Below are positions 49,768 through 60,720 of a stretch of 64,000 nt of DNA, one piece after another (position 1 is the first letter of the stretch; each line of letters starts with the position of its first letter). The DNA is taken from the NCBI GenBank assembly GCA_963969345.1, contig OZ017769.1, positions 3,906,816 to 3,970,815 of the forward strand. Reading direction: 5' to 3'. Position numbers and translations under genes: made by a program. This DNA is from Turbatrix aceti. Lineage: Eukaryota > Nematoda > Chromadorea > Rhabditida > Panagrolaimidae. Below the pieces are notes generated by a model. It had not been told where the DNA came from. It saw only the letters and a list, made by a program, of their open reading frames with translations, and searched no databases.

Positions 49768-50905
49768 ATGTCGTCCTGGAACGACGCTAATCGCCAGCGA
49801 CTCATCGAAGCCTATCGCAAGCGCCCGCTCCTCTGGACCAACAAGTGCCACGGCGACCACCCACATATCGAGAAGAAAAAACAGCTACTCGTCGACGTCA
49901 AAGACTACCTCAACAGCTTCGAGCCCCATCCCAATACCTTCACCGTCGAAGACATCAAGAATCAGTTCAAGAATCTCAAGGACATGTACAGGAGGAAGAA
50001 ACGCAAGATGCAGGCTTCTGAGGAAGCCGGGGTCAAGGCGGAGGAGCCCTGCTGGTACTACTTCAGGATGCTCAAGTTCCTCGATGACGCTAATAACATG
50101 TCGTAAGTTTCGGAAACACATTCATATTTGGAAAGATCGTAAATATTGATTTTTCGCGATAAGAGGCCAGTTGATATCGTAAAACACGAGCTAGGCAAAA
50201 AAATGCTATTTTTGTTGTTTCGTGACCGTTTTTACCGTAAAAAATCTATTTTTATCTTATCGAGACTATTTTTACCGTAAAAAATGCCTCAAAAAGATTT
50301 TTATCGCTTCGAGACACTTTTTTGGGGTAGATCACAGTTTTTTTCGCTTCGAGACAATTTTTGACCGTCAAAATGTTATTTTTATCCCTCCAAGACCAAC
50401 TTGACCGTAAAAAAAGGTATTTTTATCCCTTCGAGACCAATTTGACCTTAAAAAAGTAATTTTGTGGTTCATTACTGTTTTTATCCCTTCAAGACCAACT
50501 TTTTACAGTGTCTCTTCCAGTAAACCTCCCTCGCCGTCGACCCCGTCGCCCTTCGCCGAAGTCGCCGTCAAAGCCGAGCCGGAATCGTACGTCGACGACT
50601 TCGACCACCCCCCGGTCGCCAAGCGACCCCTCCTCCAGCCCACCCCCGCCTCGAGGGAAAACCTGCCCGTGCTCCTGGACGCAATGCCCCAGTGCAGCAG
50701 ACTCCAGCCTCCGGCGACCGCCGTCGCACCCCCCGTCCGGCAGCAGATGCCGAGCGACAGCGACGATGAGCACATGATCTTCGGACAATTTGTCGGTCGG
50801 ACGCTGAAGAAGCTCTGCATGTCTTCGCCGGCACTCGCCATCCAAGCCAAACGCCAAATACACGACGTCCTCTGCCAAGCTGAGCTTTCTGAATACGGTG
50901 TGTAG
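49768..50905 (+). CDS. MADF-BESS domain transcription factor
   Basis: Exons 49768-50102 and 50509-50905 give 243 aa. The MADF domain covers residues 8-105: RQRLIEAYRKRPLLW, IKNQFKNLKDMYRRKKRKM and WYYFRMLKFLDD are typical of this Myb-like DNA-binding fold (Drosophila Adf-1, nematode MADF proteins). A Pro/Ser-rich linker follows, with KAEPES, a possible sumoylation site. The C terminus FGQFVGRTLKKL and ALAIQAKRQIHDVL fits a BESS protein-interaction motif. AATAAA at 50955-50960. It converges on the ClpX-type gene. The intron carries a degenerate repeat. Confidence 0.85.
50205..50500. repeat. Degenerate repeat array in MADF intron
   Basis: Five or more irregular units combining TTCGAGAC (or TTCAAGAC) with ACCGTAAAAAA and TTTTTATC. 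Related TTCGAGACC units occur in the ClpX intron at 51215-51395. Confidence 0.65.
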
Positions 50906-50954
50906 TCTGTCACGTGCTTTTTTCCTTTTTTCCTTCTTGTCTCGTCTATTCTCC

Positions 50955-50960
50955 AATAAA
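50955..50960 (+). terminator. Poly(A) signal of the MADF gene
   Basis: AATAAA about 50 bases after the stop codon. Confidence 0.7.
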
Positions 50961-51027
50961 GATTTTACTGCTTTTTACCACGTCATATTAGTGATTATGG
51001 AGGGCACGTTTTTTTATGGAGGGATAT

Positions 51028-53315
51028 TCAGGGTGTGCTTACCACGCTGCCGCCTTTGAGGTCCTCGTGGGTGAGGAAGTTGTACTCGCCGGTGCCGTTG
51101 ATGACTGCCTCGTCGATTATGACCGCTGCGATGTCCGTGCCGGGGCATTCGTACTTGGAAGCCAGGAGTGCGCGTTCGATGATAGCCCTAAAATTTCGAA
51201 TTGGGTGAAAAAAACAAAAAAAATTTCGCTTCGAGACCGAATCTCATTTTGACGTTCGAATGTGTTTTCCGTTCGAGACCGAATCTCATTTTTACGTTGT
51301 TCCAAGGTTTTTTTCCCTTCGGGACCGAATTCCAATTTTTTGACTTACGTTCGAATATTTTTCCCTTCGAGACCAAATTCCATTTTTACGTTCAAAAACC
51401 CCCAAACCAACCTGAGAGCCCGAGCACCAGTCTTACGCTTGACCGCCTGAGCAGCTATGGCATGTAACGCGCCGTCCGTGAACTGCAACTTGATATTATC
51501 CAGCTCAAACTGCCGCTCGGCCTGACTGATAATCGAGTTGACCGGTTCCCGAAGAACCCGCACGAGCAGCTCCTCGTTCATGCTGTGGAAGGGCACGAGG
51601 ACCGGAAAGCGCCCCACCAACTCTGGCACCATGCCGAACGTGATCAGATCCGACTGCTCGGCCTGGGTGAGCAGTTCATCGCGACGCTGTGCAACGATTT
51701 TCTCATCTGCTCCCTTGAGGTCTTCCTCGATGGCTCCGGCGTTCACGCTGCTGCCAAAACCGAGGCTCTTCTGATGCATTCGACGACCGACCACGCGATC
51801 GAGGCTGTTGAAGGCACCGGAAGCGATGAAAAGGATGTCAGACGTGTCGACGTCCACTTTTGCGCCCTGCACGGCGGGAGACTTCACCTTGACGACCGTG
51901 CCTTCGACGATCTTGAGCAACGCCTGCTGAACTCCGCGACCGGAGACATCACGGAAGCCGGAAGAAGAATGCACAGGATCGATGGTCGTCGCGATTTTGT
52001 CGATTTCATCGAGGAAAACGATGCCTCGCTGAGCGCGATCCACGTCGCCGTCCGCGTTGTTGAGGAGCTTCTGAATGACGGTTTCAGCGTCGTCGCCGAC
52101 GTAGCCGGCCTGGGTCAGCACCGTGCAGTCGCACATCGCGAACGGCACATCGAGGATGGCTGCCAGTTGTTGGGTTAGGAAGGTCTTGCCTACGCCCGAA
52201 GGCCCGACAAGCACGACGTTCGATTTGTCGAGGCGTGAACTGTTCTGCAAAAAATAACGATAAAAGAGAAATAAGAATTTCCAATCCGAAAAATTACGAT
52301 ACAAAACAAAAAAAAAATTCAATAGAAAGATAAGAAATCCAATCAAAAAAATTTTCGTTGTAAAACTTTTCTTATCAGATTCCGATATCGTACGTATTTA
52401 TTATTTTCGCTTCGAAAACCTTCCAATCAAGTTTCACTTCATTTTCAACCTACTTTTCCACTTTTTATCCGTTTTACCTCATTTTTTGTCAACTTACCAC
52501 AACCATGTCATTTTTCACGTCTCTTTCCAGCCGCTTACCCAGTTCGGCAACGATTGAAGCCGCCTTTACCCTGAAATCCTCATTTTCTCTCCAGGTAAGT
52601 CAGTTTTTCTTATTTTTACCTCTTTTGGTCGATATATTCGTCGATGAGTCTGGATTTCTTATTGTGCATGACTCTCTTGTTGCTCATTTTTCCGAGATCC
52701 TCATCGATGTCTTCGTAGCGTCGACGAGTCGTAATGCGTCGTCTTGCAGTTTCGCGGTACCGCTTCGTCTCGAGTTGCTCCCGAATCTGCGTATTGTGCA
52801 GCAGACGCCGGTAATGCTGGTAGACGCCGACAGCCAGCGTCTTCTTCGCCAGGCCCTGACCAATAACGAATTTATCCAGGTGGGCGACGATTTCTTTGGG
52901 GTACGGCAATTTTGTGAGTGCGGGTCGCCGGTTAGGAGGAGGGTAGTCATCGCTTTCGCCGTTGGCTACCGCTGCCAGGTTCTGAAACAAATTTAAACTT
53001 TTTATTTTTGCCTTTGGATGAAATTTTTAAAAATACACGGTTAGATTCGTTAAAAAGGCTCGCAGCAATCAATTTCACGTTCAATTCACTATCATGTTGA
53101 TGCTTATTTCCGCTTTGGCTTTGATGGATGCTGCCTGGGGGTTTAAAACTCAAAGTCGGTCCCGGTCCCGATCCTGGTCCCTGTTCATCGACGGGTGTCG
53201 AGGAAGGCGGATCCTGACCTGTAGGTCCCCTGGGTCCTGTAGGAGGGAGCTTCGGTGGCTTGGTTGTCGCCAATGCCCGCCGACCAATGATCACTACAGC
53301 CCGGCGCAGACTCAT
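51028..53315 (-). CDS. Mitochondrial ClpX-type AAA+ unfoldase
   Basis: Minus-strand exons 53079-53315, 52620-52981, 52498-52570, 51412-52244 and 51028-51187 give 554 aa. A presequence ([18 protein letters not shown]) indicates mitochondria. The ClpX order follows: [18 protein letters not shown], Walker A GPSGVGKT (238-245), [10 protein letters not shown], Walker [35 protein letters not shown] and a sensor-2 region TGARALR. ClpX unfolds substrates for ClpP and activates haem synthesis in mitochondria. No CxxC pair is seen, so the N-terminal zinc-binding domain of typical ClpX appears absent or lost; instead there is a Pro/Gly-rich spacer. The exon 1 donor (GTGAAA) is a choice made to keep the frame. 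The end could be one codon stretch longer or shorter, as a GTAAGC donor-like site sits just before the stop. Confidence 0.87.
51215..51395. repeat. TTCGAGACC repeat array in last ClpX intron
   Basis: Four units with (C)TTCGAGACCgAAT followed by TCATTTTTACGTTCGAA-like sequence, spacing 40-60 bases. It resembles the array in the neighbouring MADF intron. Confidence 0.65.
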
Positions 53316-53626
53316 TTGGCGCCTTTTTTGTTGATCAATAGGCGTAACGTAAAGTCAGATCAGTTTTTTCGGTGTTGGGGCGAGCGTCTGCTCTCGCTGG
53401 ACTGCAAGCGACGGCGCTCGGCGTGTTTCTTCTTCCCCCACGTTCCGTGTTTTCCTATTTGTGATGCATATTTTTGTGTCGTTTTCTTTCCCTCGCGTCA
53501 TTTTCTGCGTGGTACGTTTTTCTTGGTCTGAATATTTGGTGAAATGATTCAGTTTGGGTTAGTCTCACTCGGCTCTGTCGTGTTGGCCAGTCGGTTACAA
53601 CGCCTGCTTGTCTAATCATCATCGTC
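53316..53626. promoter_or_regulatory. Shared divergent promoter, ClpX / CCCH gene
   Basis: Only 311 bases separate the start codons of two divergently transcribed genes, so both promoters and 5' UTRs must lie here. It is less AT-rich than most spacers. No specific box was identified. Confidence 0.45.
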
Positions 53627-54637
53627 ATGATTCCTACGTTCAGTCTACTCACCGGCAATTGCCGTGACTCTGTATCTTCGATGCAGTCTTCGTCGTCGTC
53701 GTCTCTGAGCAGCCAGGACGGCACTTTGCATCCCGGTACTCCTGGACCCGACAAGCGAACCAATCGATCCCAAGCCTTTCGTCTTGCTCGTGAAATCAAG
53801 GACGTTCCCCAGGAAAACTCTTTTGGCGCCATCGGACAACCCATAAACTCTATCACGCAGCTGCAGCACCTTTTCGCTCCTCTCGACCCCTCGCAGTTTG
53901 GGCAGGGGCCGTATCTCAAGCCCTGGGCAATGCCGAACCCCGCTATCGACGACGCACCGTCTGTTTTCTTCAAGACTTTGATGACGTGAGTTTTTTGGCT
54001 TGGAAGTTTGCCAAATGCCGTTTTTTATGATTTTAGGTCAGTCAAAGAAGCCAACCGCTGCAACAGCATCAAGTCATCTTCCTGGAAGAATCCCATGCTC
54101 TACAAGACGACGTTGTGCGATCACTGGCGGTTCCGTGGTGCCTGCCGCTTTGGATCAAGCTGCTGGTACGCTCACGGCGAGCATGATCTTCGCTTTGTCC
54201 CCCGTACCAGCCAACTGCCCACTCCGGATTACATTCATAATTATCTCTCCTACCTCGGGTTGCCTAAATGTGAGTTTTTGTCCTTCCCACATTTCAGCAA
54301 GGTTCATGCTTCTGTTTTTATAGCAACTCTGGATGGCATGATTTCCCAAGCCTACCAGGCTGCAGGCCTCGGACCCGATGGCATCCCCAACGGTTGCTCC
54401 ATGGAACTCAAGTCTTCTTCTCCCACCACCGAGCAGGACTTCAGCCGTGACGATCCCATCCCTGACTGCCCATCATCTGTCGGCAACACCAAGCACAACG
54501 CCTTTGATTCAAGTGAAGCCACGGATTGGGACTTTCTTCGAAACATGATCGATTCGACAGCTATTCAGCCGGATTTCCACAGGTCGTTCCGTCTCTTCGA
54601 CGACAACTACCCTCTCCGGGGCGACAACGCTGCCTGA
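53627..54637 (+). CDS. CCCH zinc-finger RNA-binding protein (TIS11-like)
   Basis: Exons 53627-53985, 54037-54269 and 54324-54637 give 301 aa. One clear C-x8-C-x5-C-x3-H finger: Cys147, Cys156, Cys162, His166, preceded by YKTTLC (the lead-in YKT(E/T)LC is typical of TIS11/tristetraprolin and nematode germline PIE-1/POS-1/OMA-type proteins). Those usually have two fingers; I see only one here. The rest is Ser-rich and low complexity. Likely binds AU-rich 3' UTR elements and controls mRNA turnover or translation, perhaps in oocytes or early embryos; that is family inference. AATAAA at 54877-54882. Confidence 0.82.
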
Positions 54638-54876
54638 GAAAAGTAACCGTCGATGGTTGAGCTCGTAAGCTCACGACGATACTAAACACTAACAGTTCTA
54701 AACTGCACTAGTTACGTTTGATACCAACTACATTTTACCTGCATATAATCTTTCCTTACTTTCAACTTATTTTGTTCGTTAATTTTACGATTTTGTATAT
54801 TGACCCTTCGCCTTTGTTTTTTTTCCAAATTTTGTTACTATTTTCCCATTTGTTACTCGTCGTTAAGCATGAATGC

Positions 54877-54882
54877 AATAAA
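54877..54882 (+). terminator. Poly(A) signal of the CCCH gene
   Basis: AATAAA about 240 bases after the stop codon, close to the convergent PHYHIP-like gene. Confidence 0.6.
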
Positions 54883-54989
54883 GGCGTTCCAATTTATTTT
54901 TCTAGTCGCTTTTTACACGTGATTGACTGATTTGTTGACCGTCGATGAAGGCTTTGTTTTGATATGAACATTGGAATGCATGCTGATGC

Positions 54990-56800
54990 TTACTGGCGAG
55001 ATCGGCCATTTGATGCTGCGGACTGATATCTTCCGAAATTTCTATGAGAATGTGCCGTTCTAGCAATGGTCCGTGAAAATACGTGGGGTGATAGAAACTG
55101 GTAATTAGGTGTTGTATAGGTGATGTCGATGACGGGAGAAAATTCTTCAATGTTGCACTCCTTGCATTTATCGTTGCACGGCATTCCACCCGGCTTTGAG
55201 CTACCCGAGAATGTTGGTAGAACGAGCTTCTTGGTCCCTAGTTTGAGGTCGACGTCTTTCGTGTAGAACAACTCGATCCAGCAAGTCGTGTTGTAGTCGA
55301 AATAGGTTTTGCTGATGGACTTTGTTGTATTGACCTTGAAGAAATTGTTATCAGTCCAATTGAGTTTGAAAAACCACTTTTCGAGAAAGTCATCGAGGGG
55401 TGTGTTTTTTTCTGATATGACCAGTGTAATGTAGTGCGTTTCATAATTACAGTAAAAATCCGCAAAGTAGAGATTCTGTTCATCGGGTTTGATCAGGTTG
55501 TTGATCGTAAAATAGTACATAGTATCGCCGAAGGGAGATTGTTGCGGAAGCAATTTGTTGTTCACTCTGGAGTTGAAGAATAGACCTGATATAAAGCCGT
55601 TGAGCGCGAGACCAGCATGCCCACAGTAATCCTTGAGGTAGGGCCTCATGATGCCATCGCGACTGAGTATCTGCTGGAAGTAGGCAAGCGGTTTGCATCG
55701 GTACATGTAATCTGCTTGCTCGAAGACTGCATTGTTCCCGCCGTATTTTCCGACTGCGAGTGCGTGAAGTTTGTGGATGTCTTCTTTGGGGAGAACTGAA
55801 TTTTTAGAAAATTATTTTTGAGTACAAAATATTTTACAAAAAAATTTTACCTGGTCGAAACCAAAAACAACTCACAATACGTAGTTTATTGGCGACGTAT
55901 CCCTGGAGTTCGCAGTAGTATCTTCCGCCTAGTCTCGGTTTTAGTATGAATCTAGGGTCTTTGATGACTTCGTCGATCACTTTGTACCCATCTGAACAGA
56001 GGGTCACGTACGCAACTTCGCAATCAAAGACCTCGCGTGGCCACGTGATGGCACAGGCTTCGCTATCGATAAACTTGACTTCGGGTTTTACGATAACGGG
56101 CGCGTTTCGCAACATGATACGATGGGGGCTGAGATGAGTCGCCACGAATCTAATAGTTTCGGATATCTTGATAGACGACCTTTTCTTCCGGGGAAGCACT
56201 TCGATAACCACGTCGGCGTCGTACGGCACGAATTTATCAACGTAGAATTCAAACTCTTTATCGGGTCCTCTGACAACAACGTCGTCGACGATGTCGTTGA
56301 GCAACGCGTCGTAAACGACGACCGTCTGTTTGTATTCCTGTGGAGTGTAGTGATCTACAAAAAAAAGAACATTTAGCAACAACAAAAAAAGAGAGTAGGG
56401 GCACTGAAAATGCAAAAGCAATTGACAGAAGAGCAATGATAAAAGAGGACAACTGGGGTTGTTGTCCCGCTTATCACAATGCCTATCCCCATCATTTCCC
56501 GCGTTCTTCTCCGTTTGCACTGGATGAATTCCACCTTGTATGTATACTCACTGCTATGCCACATGCATGCCAGCTCGTACAAGAAAGAAGCAAGCAAGCA
56601 TGTGATGGATGTCGCGAGCGAATAAAAACATCAGCACGTCAGTTTGGACACTTACCCAAAAATTTTGGTCGTTCCCATCTTACGATCGCGGTTTTGGTAT
56701 ATTCGGTAATCCGTAGCCGTTCGATACGGGGGAGATCCGCGGGGTCGTCTGCGGTTGCAGCACCCGTCTCGCTTTCGCTGCTCTCGGATGCCGTAACCAT
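54990..56800 (-). CDS. PHYHIP-like protein (FN3 plus C-terminal domain)
   Basis: Minus-strand exons 56656-56800, 55851-56354 and 54990-55795 give at least 484 aa. The first two exons look like a fibronectin type III fold (IERLRITEYTKTAIVRWERP, then YKQTVVVYDALL). The third holds GIMRPYLKDYCG, PFGDTMYYF, NLYFADFYCNYETHYITLV, ELFYTKDVDLKLGT and CKECNI. These match, in order, my memory of phytanoyl-CoA hydroxylase-interacting proteins (PHYHIP, PHYHIPL): MRPYLKD, NLYFADFYC, EVIYTE-VDLSLGT and CKTCNI. Human proteins are about 330-375 aa and end soon after CNI; this one runs about 40 residues further and has a longer N terminus. The first exon starts after a CTGCAG acceptor, so more 5' exons may exist. 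Function of the family is poorly known. Confidence 0.72.
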
Positions 56801-58311
56801 GACCTGCAGCGCACGCTTGTTTTTAATCCCATGCAATGAAAAAGAACGGGAAACAAGATAACGAGGAGGGATAAATTCACGTCCGTTGTTCGTTCTTTGG
56901 ACTAGGTTCACCACAAAATCTACAATGGGAATCCTCAGAGAACTGAAAAAAACACAAATACCCTGGGGAAAGAAGTTTTTATCAACTGAAAGGTTCCTTC
57001 TTTGAACTGAAAATAAAAATTGCTTATCATGTGCTGGCTCAAGAGAACACAAGGCCACAAGAGGAGGCCCTGGTGACTAACAAAGTTGCACTGTTGAAAA
57101 TGTCATGCATCGAAGTCGCAGCAACGATGCATGTCAAACAATACTACACACGCATCGTTGCAGTAAGAGCGACCATCGGGACGGTTGGTTTTTTTTTGTA
57201 TTTTTGAAATACAAAAAAGCCGCGCGGTTTTTTACAAGAACCAATTAGGGGAGTTACCTCTAATTGGTTCTAATAATTAGTACGGTGTGTGACTAACTAT
57301 AGATAACAAATACGTCAAACGTGCTCTTTTTTATAACAACCACGGCGAAAGGATTTGTGTTCGTAGAAATGCGTTCGAGCAAAGTACGGCATTTAATCCA
57401 TACCTGCTGCAGGTATGTGTACCTGTGAAAAACCGTACGTTTTTTTACCCGTCGTACAGGTGTGTGTGTATGCATGTTACACATCCGGTGACAAGAGGGG
57501 AGAACGGAAAAAGTGTACGTTGCATTGGTGAAGAACGGGGTTGTTGGACGTTGTAAAGATAGTCAACCGTTAAGGAAAAATAAACCACGGCCTGCCTGCA
57601 TCTCATAATAAACGTCATTCAAACTTTTTTTATGGCGTTGCTGAGCATGGAGCAGCACGCCACGCGATGCCACTGGACCACCCACGCACACGATCACCAT
57701 GTACAATTCAAAAAAATTCATTCGGTCGTATCGTTAAAAAAAATTGACGTTTGCTGTAGTATTTATGTATTTTTTGCACTGATATAATTTCAACAAGTCA
57801 CGCTAGCATTTTATCATCTTTCTCTGCTGCAAGCAAACATTTAAAGTCCTCTTTTTTATTATCATCTGATTACCTTTTTCATGACAGACCTTTGAGGAGC
57901 ACAAAATGATTTCTACAGGTACTCTTGATAAAAAAAACAAAAACATACACTTTGCACGATTGGCAACGTTGAATCAATCGCAAACGGACCTTTTTGCATT
58001 TTGACGACAAACTGGGTGTGGTGGTGATGGGTGAAGCGTCATCCAGTGAAAAAATAAGGATGTGTTGGCTATAGCGTAGGGAGGGGAGAAAAAGAAGAAA
58101 AAAAAAGAAGAAAAAATAAAACGTGAGGTGAATGATATGCAACGAGCAGTTTTTTAACGGATAGGAGGATCCAACACATACGCATGACATGACCGGTGTT
58201 CGTGTGAGTGGTGACTTCGAAGAGAGAAGAGGAGAAGAGACGTCGGCAGGTTGAAGATCAAACGATGGGTCGGGGGTTCTGAAGGGATGGGGAGGGGGGA
58301 AGTAGCGGGAG
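56801..58311. other. Intergenic with several short hairpins
   Basis: About 1.5 kb between the PHYHIP-like and tropomodulin genes. It contains a CATGCATCG/CGATGCATG pair near 57105-57134, a TTTTTGTATTTT hairpin near 57195 and an 11-bp perfect inverted repeat at 57238-57270. No gene was found. Confidence 0.45.
57238..57270. repeat. Perfect 11-bp inverted repeat
   Basis: GAACCAATTAG and its exact complement CTAATTGGTTC separated by 11 bases. Confidence 0.85.
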
Positions 58312-60720
58312 TTACACTGTTTTGCCGATTCGCTTGAGCCGCACTGAAAAATAGGAAATTTTGGATATCAATTTGGTCAGGATTTGGATTCGACTTACAT
58401 CGCTCGTAGTTGCGTTCGAGAGCTTCTGAGACTCGGTGACGAGCTTCCATACTCTGGAAACCAACGCCGACGCGTAGTAGGGTATCGTTTTCTTCGACAC
58501 TCAACATCATGTCCATTTCGATCTGGTTTCCAAGCACCGATTGCCTCTGCAATTTGTTTAAATTTTTTAGTTGGTCCCGATTTTTTTCTTGTTTTTCAAT
58601 TTTTTTCGGCGTAAAACAGTTTAGTCTGCTCTATTTTTATTGCACCCCTTGGGGAACACTAGGGGTGTTTTTTTGCCTGGGCACTTCAAAAAACACTCGT
58701 CCAGAGTATTTGTCAAAACGATAACAGGAAACCCCCCCTTTCCAACGCACCTGCCTCATTCAAAACAGGACGGGGCAGGGCGAGGTGATCTGATGACTAC
58801 TTATCTTTTCGCCCGGGGTAAAAAAAGCTAAGAGGTAGTTTTTTAAAGAAATCGAGCGCGCCGCTGCGCCACATGACACCGGTGATTTCCCGTGCGATTA
58901 GGATTACCAGCGATGAGGCAATCGCTCGCGAGGATGGATGATGTTTTGATCGGCAACCTAGTCAAGTCAAGTCTCTTGTCCGGACCAAGTCGGAGTTTGT
59001 TTGAGAAAAAAAATAAGAACGCATAACCTTTAGTCGGGTACTCGAAAAATTTTTTTGAAGAGCATTAGATCATTTGCCAGACAAATGAACGGAACGGAAG
59101 GAAAACAAACCTGGTTTTCGGCATGAAATTCGACAAGTGATTGATTCTTGAGTGCTGCTTTCAGAATCTTGGCTAACAAGTCGGGTGTAATGTAATTAGA
59201 TTCGATGTTTAGGACGCGGATTGAGGTGGATTGCTCGAGGAGATCGACCAGACCCTGAAAAAAATTGATGTTCAGCCAGGTAATGAACACCTGTCTCAGC
59301 AAGTCTTACCCTAGCTTCCGAATCGCTGATAGCCGTGTTGGACATAGACAACTTCTGAATATGATTGGATTTCGCAGCCACAGAAATGAGATTTCGAATT
59401 CTCTCCTTCGAGACTCGCTTCATATTATTGATATTGACTTCCGTAAGATCTTCATCGCCCTGTTCGAGTTTGTTGATGCAAGCCTCGACGTCGGTCTCGT
59501 TCTCGCCCTCGTCCGGCACGCTCTTCGGCTGATACGACTTGACAACGTTGTCGAACGACGTACCCGTGTTTTCGTCCTGACTCTTGCCCTTGATAGCGTT
59601 GTGGTACTGCGGTTGGTTGAGCACGTTGTGCATGCCGAGGATGCCCGCGAGATCGACGAGATCCTTCTCCGGGGCATGGACCAGCATGGTGTCGAGCTCG
59701 TCTTCCTCGTCAAGGTCAAGTTCGATGGGCATCGGTTGTTTGTCGTCATTCTTGCCGTCCCACGCTCCGGAAGATGTGTCTTCAAAGACTTTTCCTAGAA
59801 CAACAAAAAATAAAATCAATCTAGAGGAAATCAAAGGTTGCAGCGTAGCTCTGTGCAAACATTTTTTGCAATTTCCGATGACTGGCCCCATAAATAAATG
59901 AAATCTCTTGCGCAAACTTTTGTTGTCGTCGCCTCTGCTTTTTTTACATCTCGTTGAATCAAAATAATGACTTTTGTTTACACGACACGGAGGGGCAGTG
60001 ATCTGATCTCCTGAAGCGCGGAAGAAGAACTTCTTCGAGGCGAGGGTTGAGCTACTCTCACGCACGCGTCGCTCTGATCAAAAACGTGAAAAAAAAAGTG
60101 AGCACGCATTGTCTCCGAGTGAAAGAAATATCACTCAAGTTTTTTTTCAAAACGAAGAAAAAAATTGAAATGTGAAAATTCCACGGAGTAGTACGCTTGA
60201 AACTTTGTACCCCGTCAAGTGGGCAACAAAATGTCAAAAGGGCAGCAGAAGTGTCAGACGTCATAGAAAAAAAAAGATTTTTGACAACAGCTTACCTCGC
60301 TTTTGCCCAGGATTGTACGGCACGACTTCCTCCCAGTCAGCTTCCTTCTTGGCAGACTCCTCGAGGTACGTCAGGAGTTTTTCGCGCTGGAAGGGTCCTG
60401 TGGGAGTTTTGTCTGTCTGGTCTCGGCATCGTTGGCTCGGCGGCAACAAAGAGTTCTGCAACGTGAATAGGTTATAAAAACGGTTCTAAGGTTGTGGTAG
60501 AAAACGAAAAACGAACGTCAGGATCAAAATCATTGTTCAGATCTTCGAGCTCGTCGGTAGACAGCTTGTTGAGGAGATGCTCGATATCGCTATCGTCAAA
60601 ATCCCGCAAATCTCTGCCGTAGAGTTTCATGCCGCCTGTAGGAGGTTGTGTCCGCGATGCTGGCGCGAATGTGGCCTCTTCGGCATAATAACTAAAACCG
60701 GATTGTCCAATGGGTATCAT
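58312..60720 (-). CDS. unc-94: Tropomodulin
   Basis: Six minus-strand exons (60517-60720, 60296-60455, 59310-59794, 59111-59254, 58399-58546, 58312-58343) give 390 aa, close to nematode UNC-94. Tropomodulin caps pointed ends of tropomyosin-coated actin filaments. The N-terminal actin/tropomyosin-binding region has LYGRDLRDFDDSDIEHLLNK and DELEDLNNDFDPD, then LPPSQRC and GPFQREKLLTYLEE. The leucine-rich C-terminal half includes LTEVNINNMKRVSKERI, IRVLNIESNYIT, GNQIEMDMMLSVEEN and ends KRIGKTV. All splice phases agree. The start is the ATG at 60720; an acceptor-like TTTTCCTAG lies about 35 bases upstream, so a spliced leader or 5' exon is possible. The gene order suggests nothing about regulation. 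Confidence 0.94.

Noticed and set aside
54902..55189. Alternative C-terminal exon for the PHYHIP-like gene (RHILIEISEDI frame)
   Set aside because: The frame looks protein-like, but no GT-AG junction I tried joins it in phase; the read-through end at 54990 is simpler.
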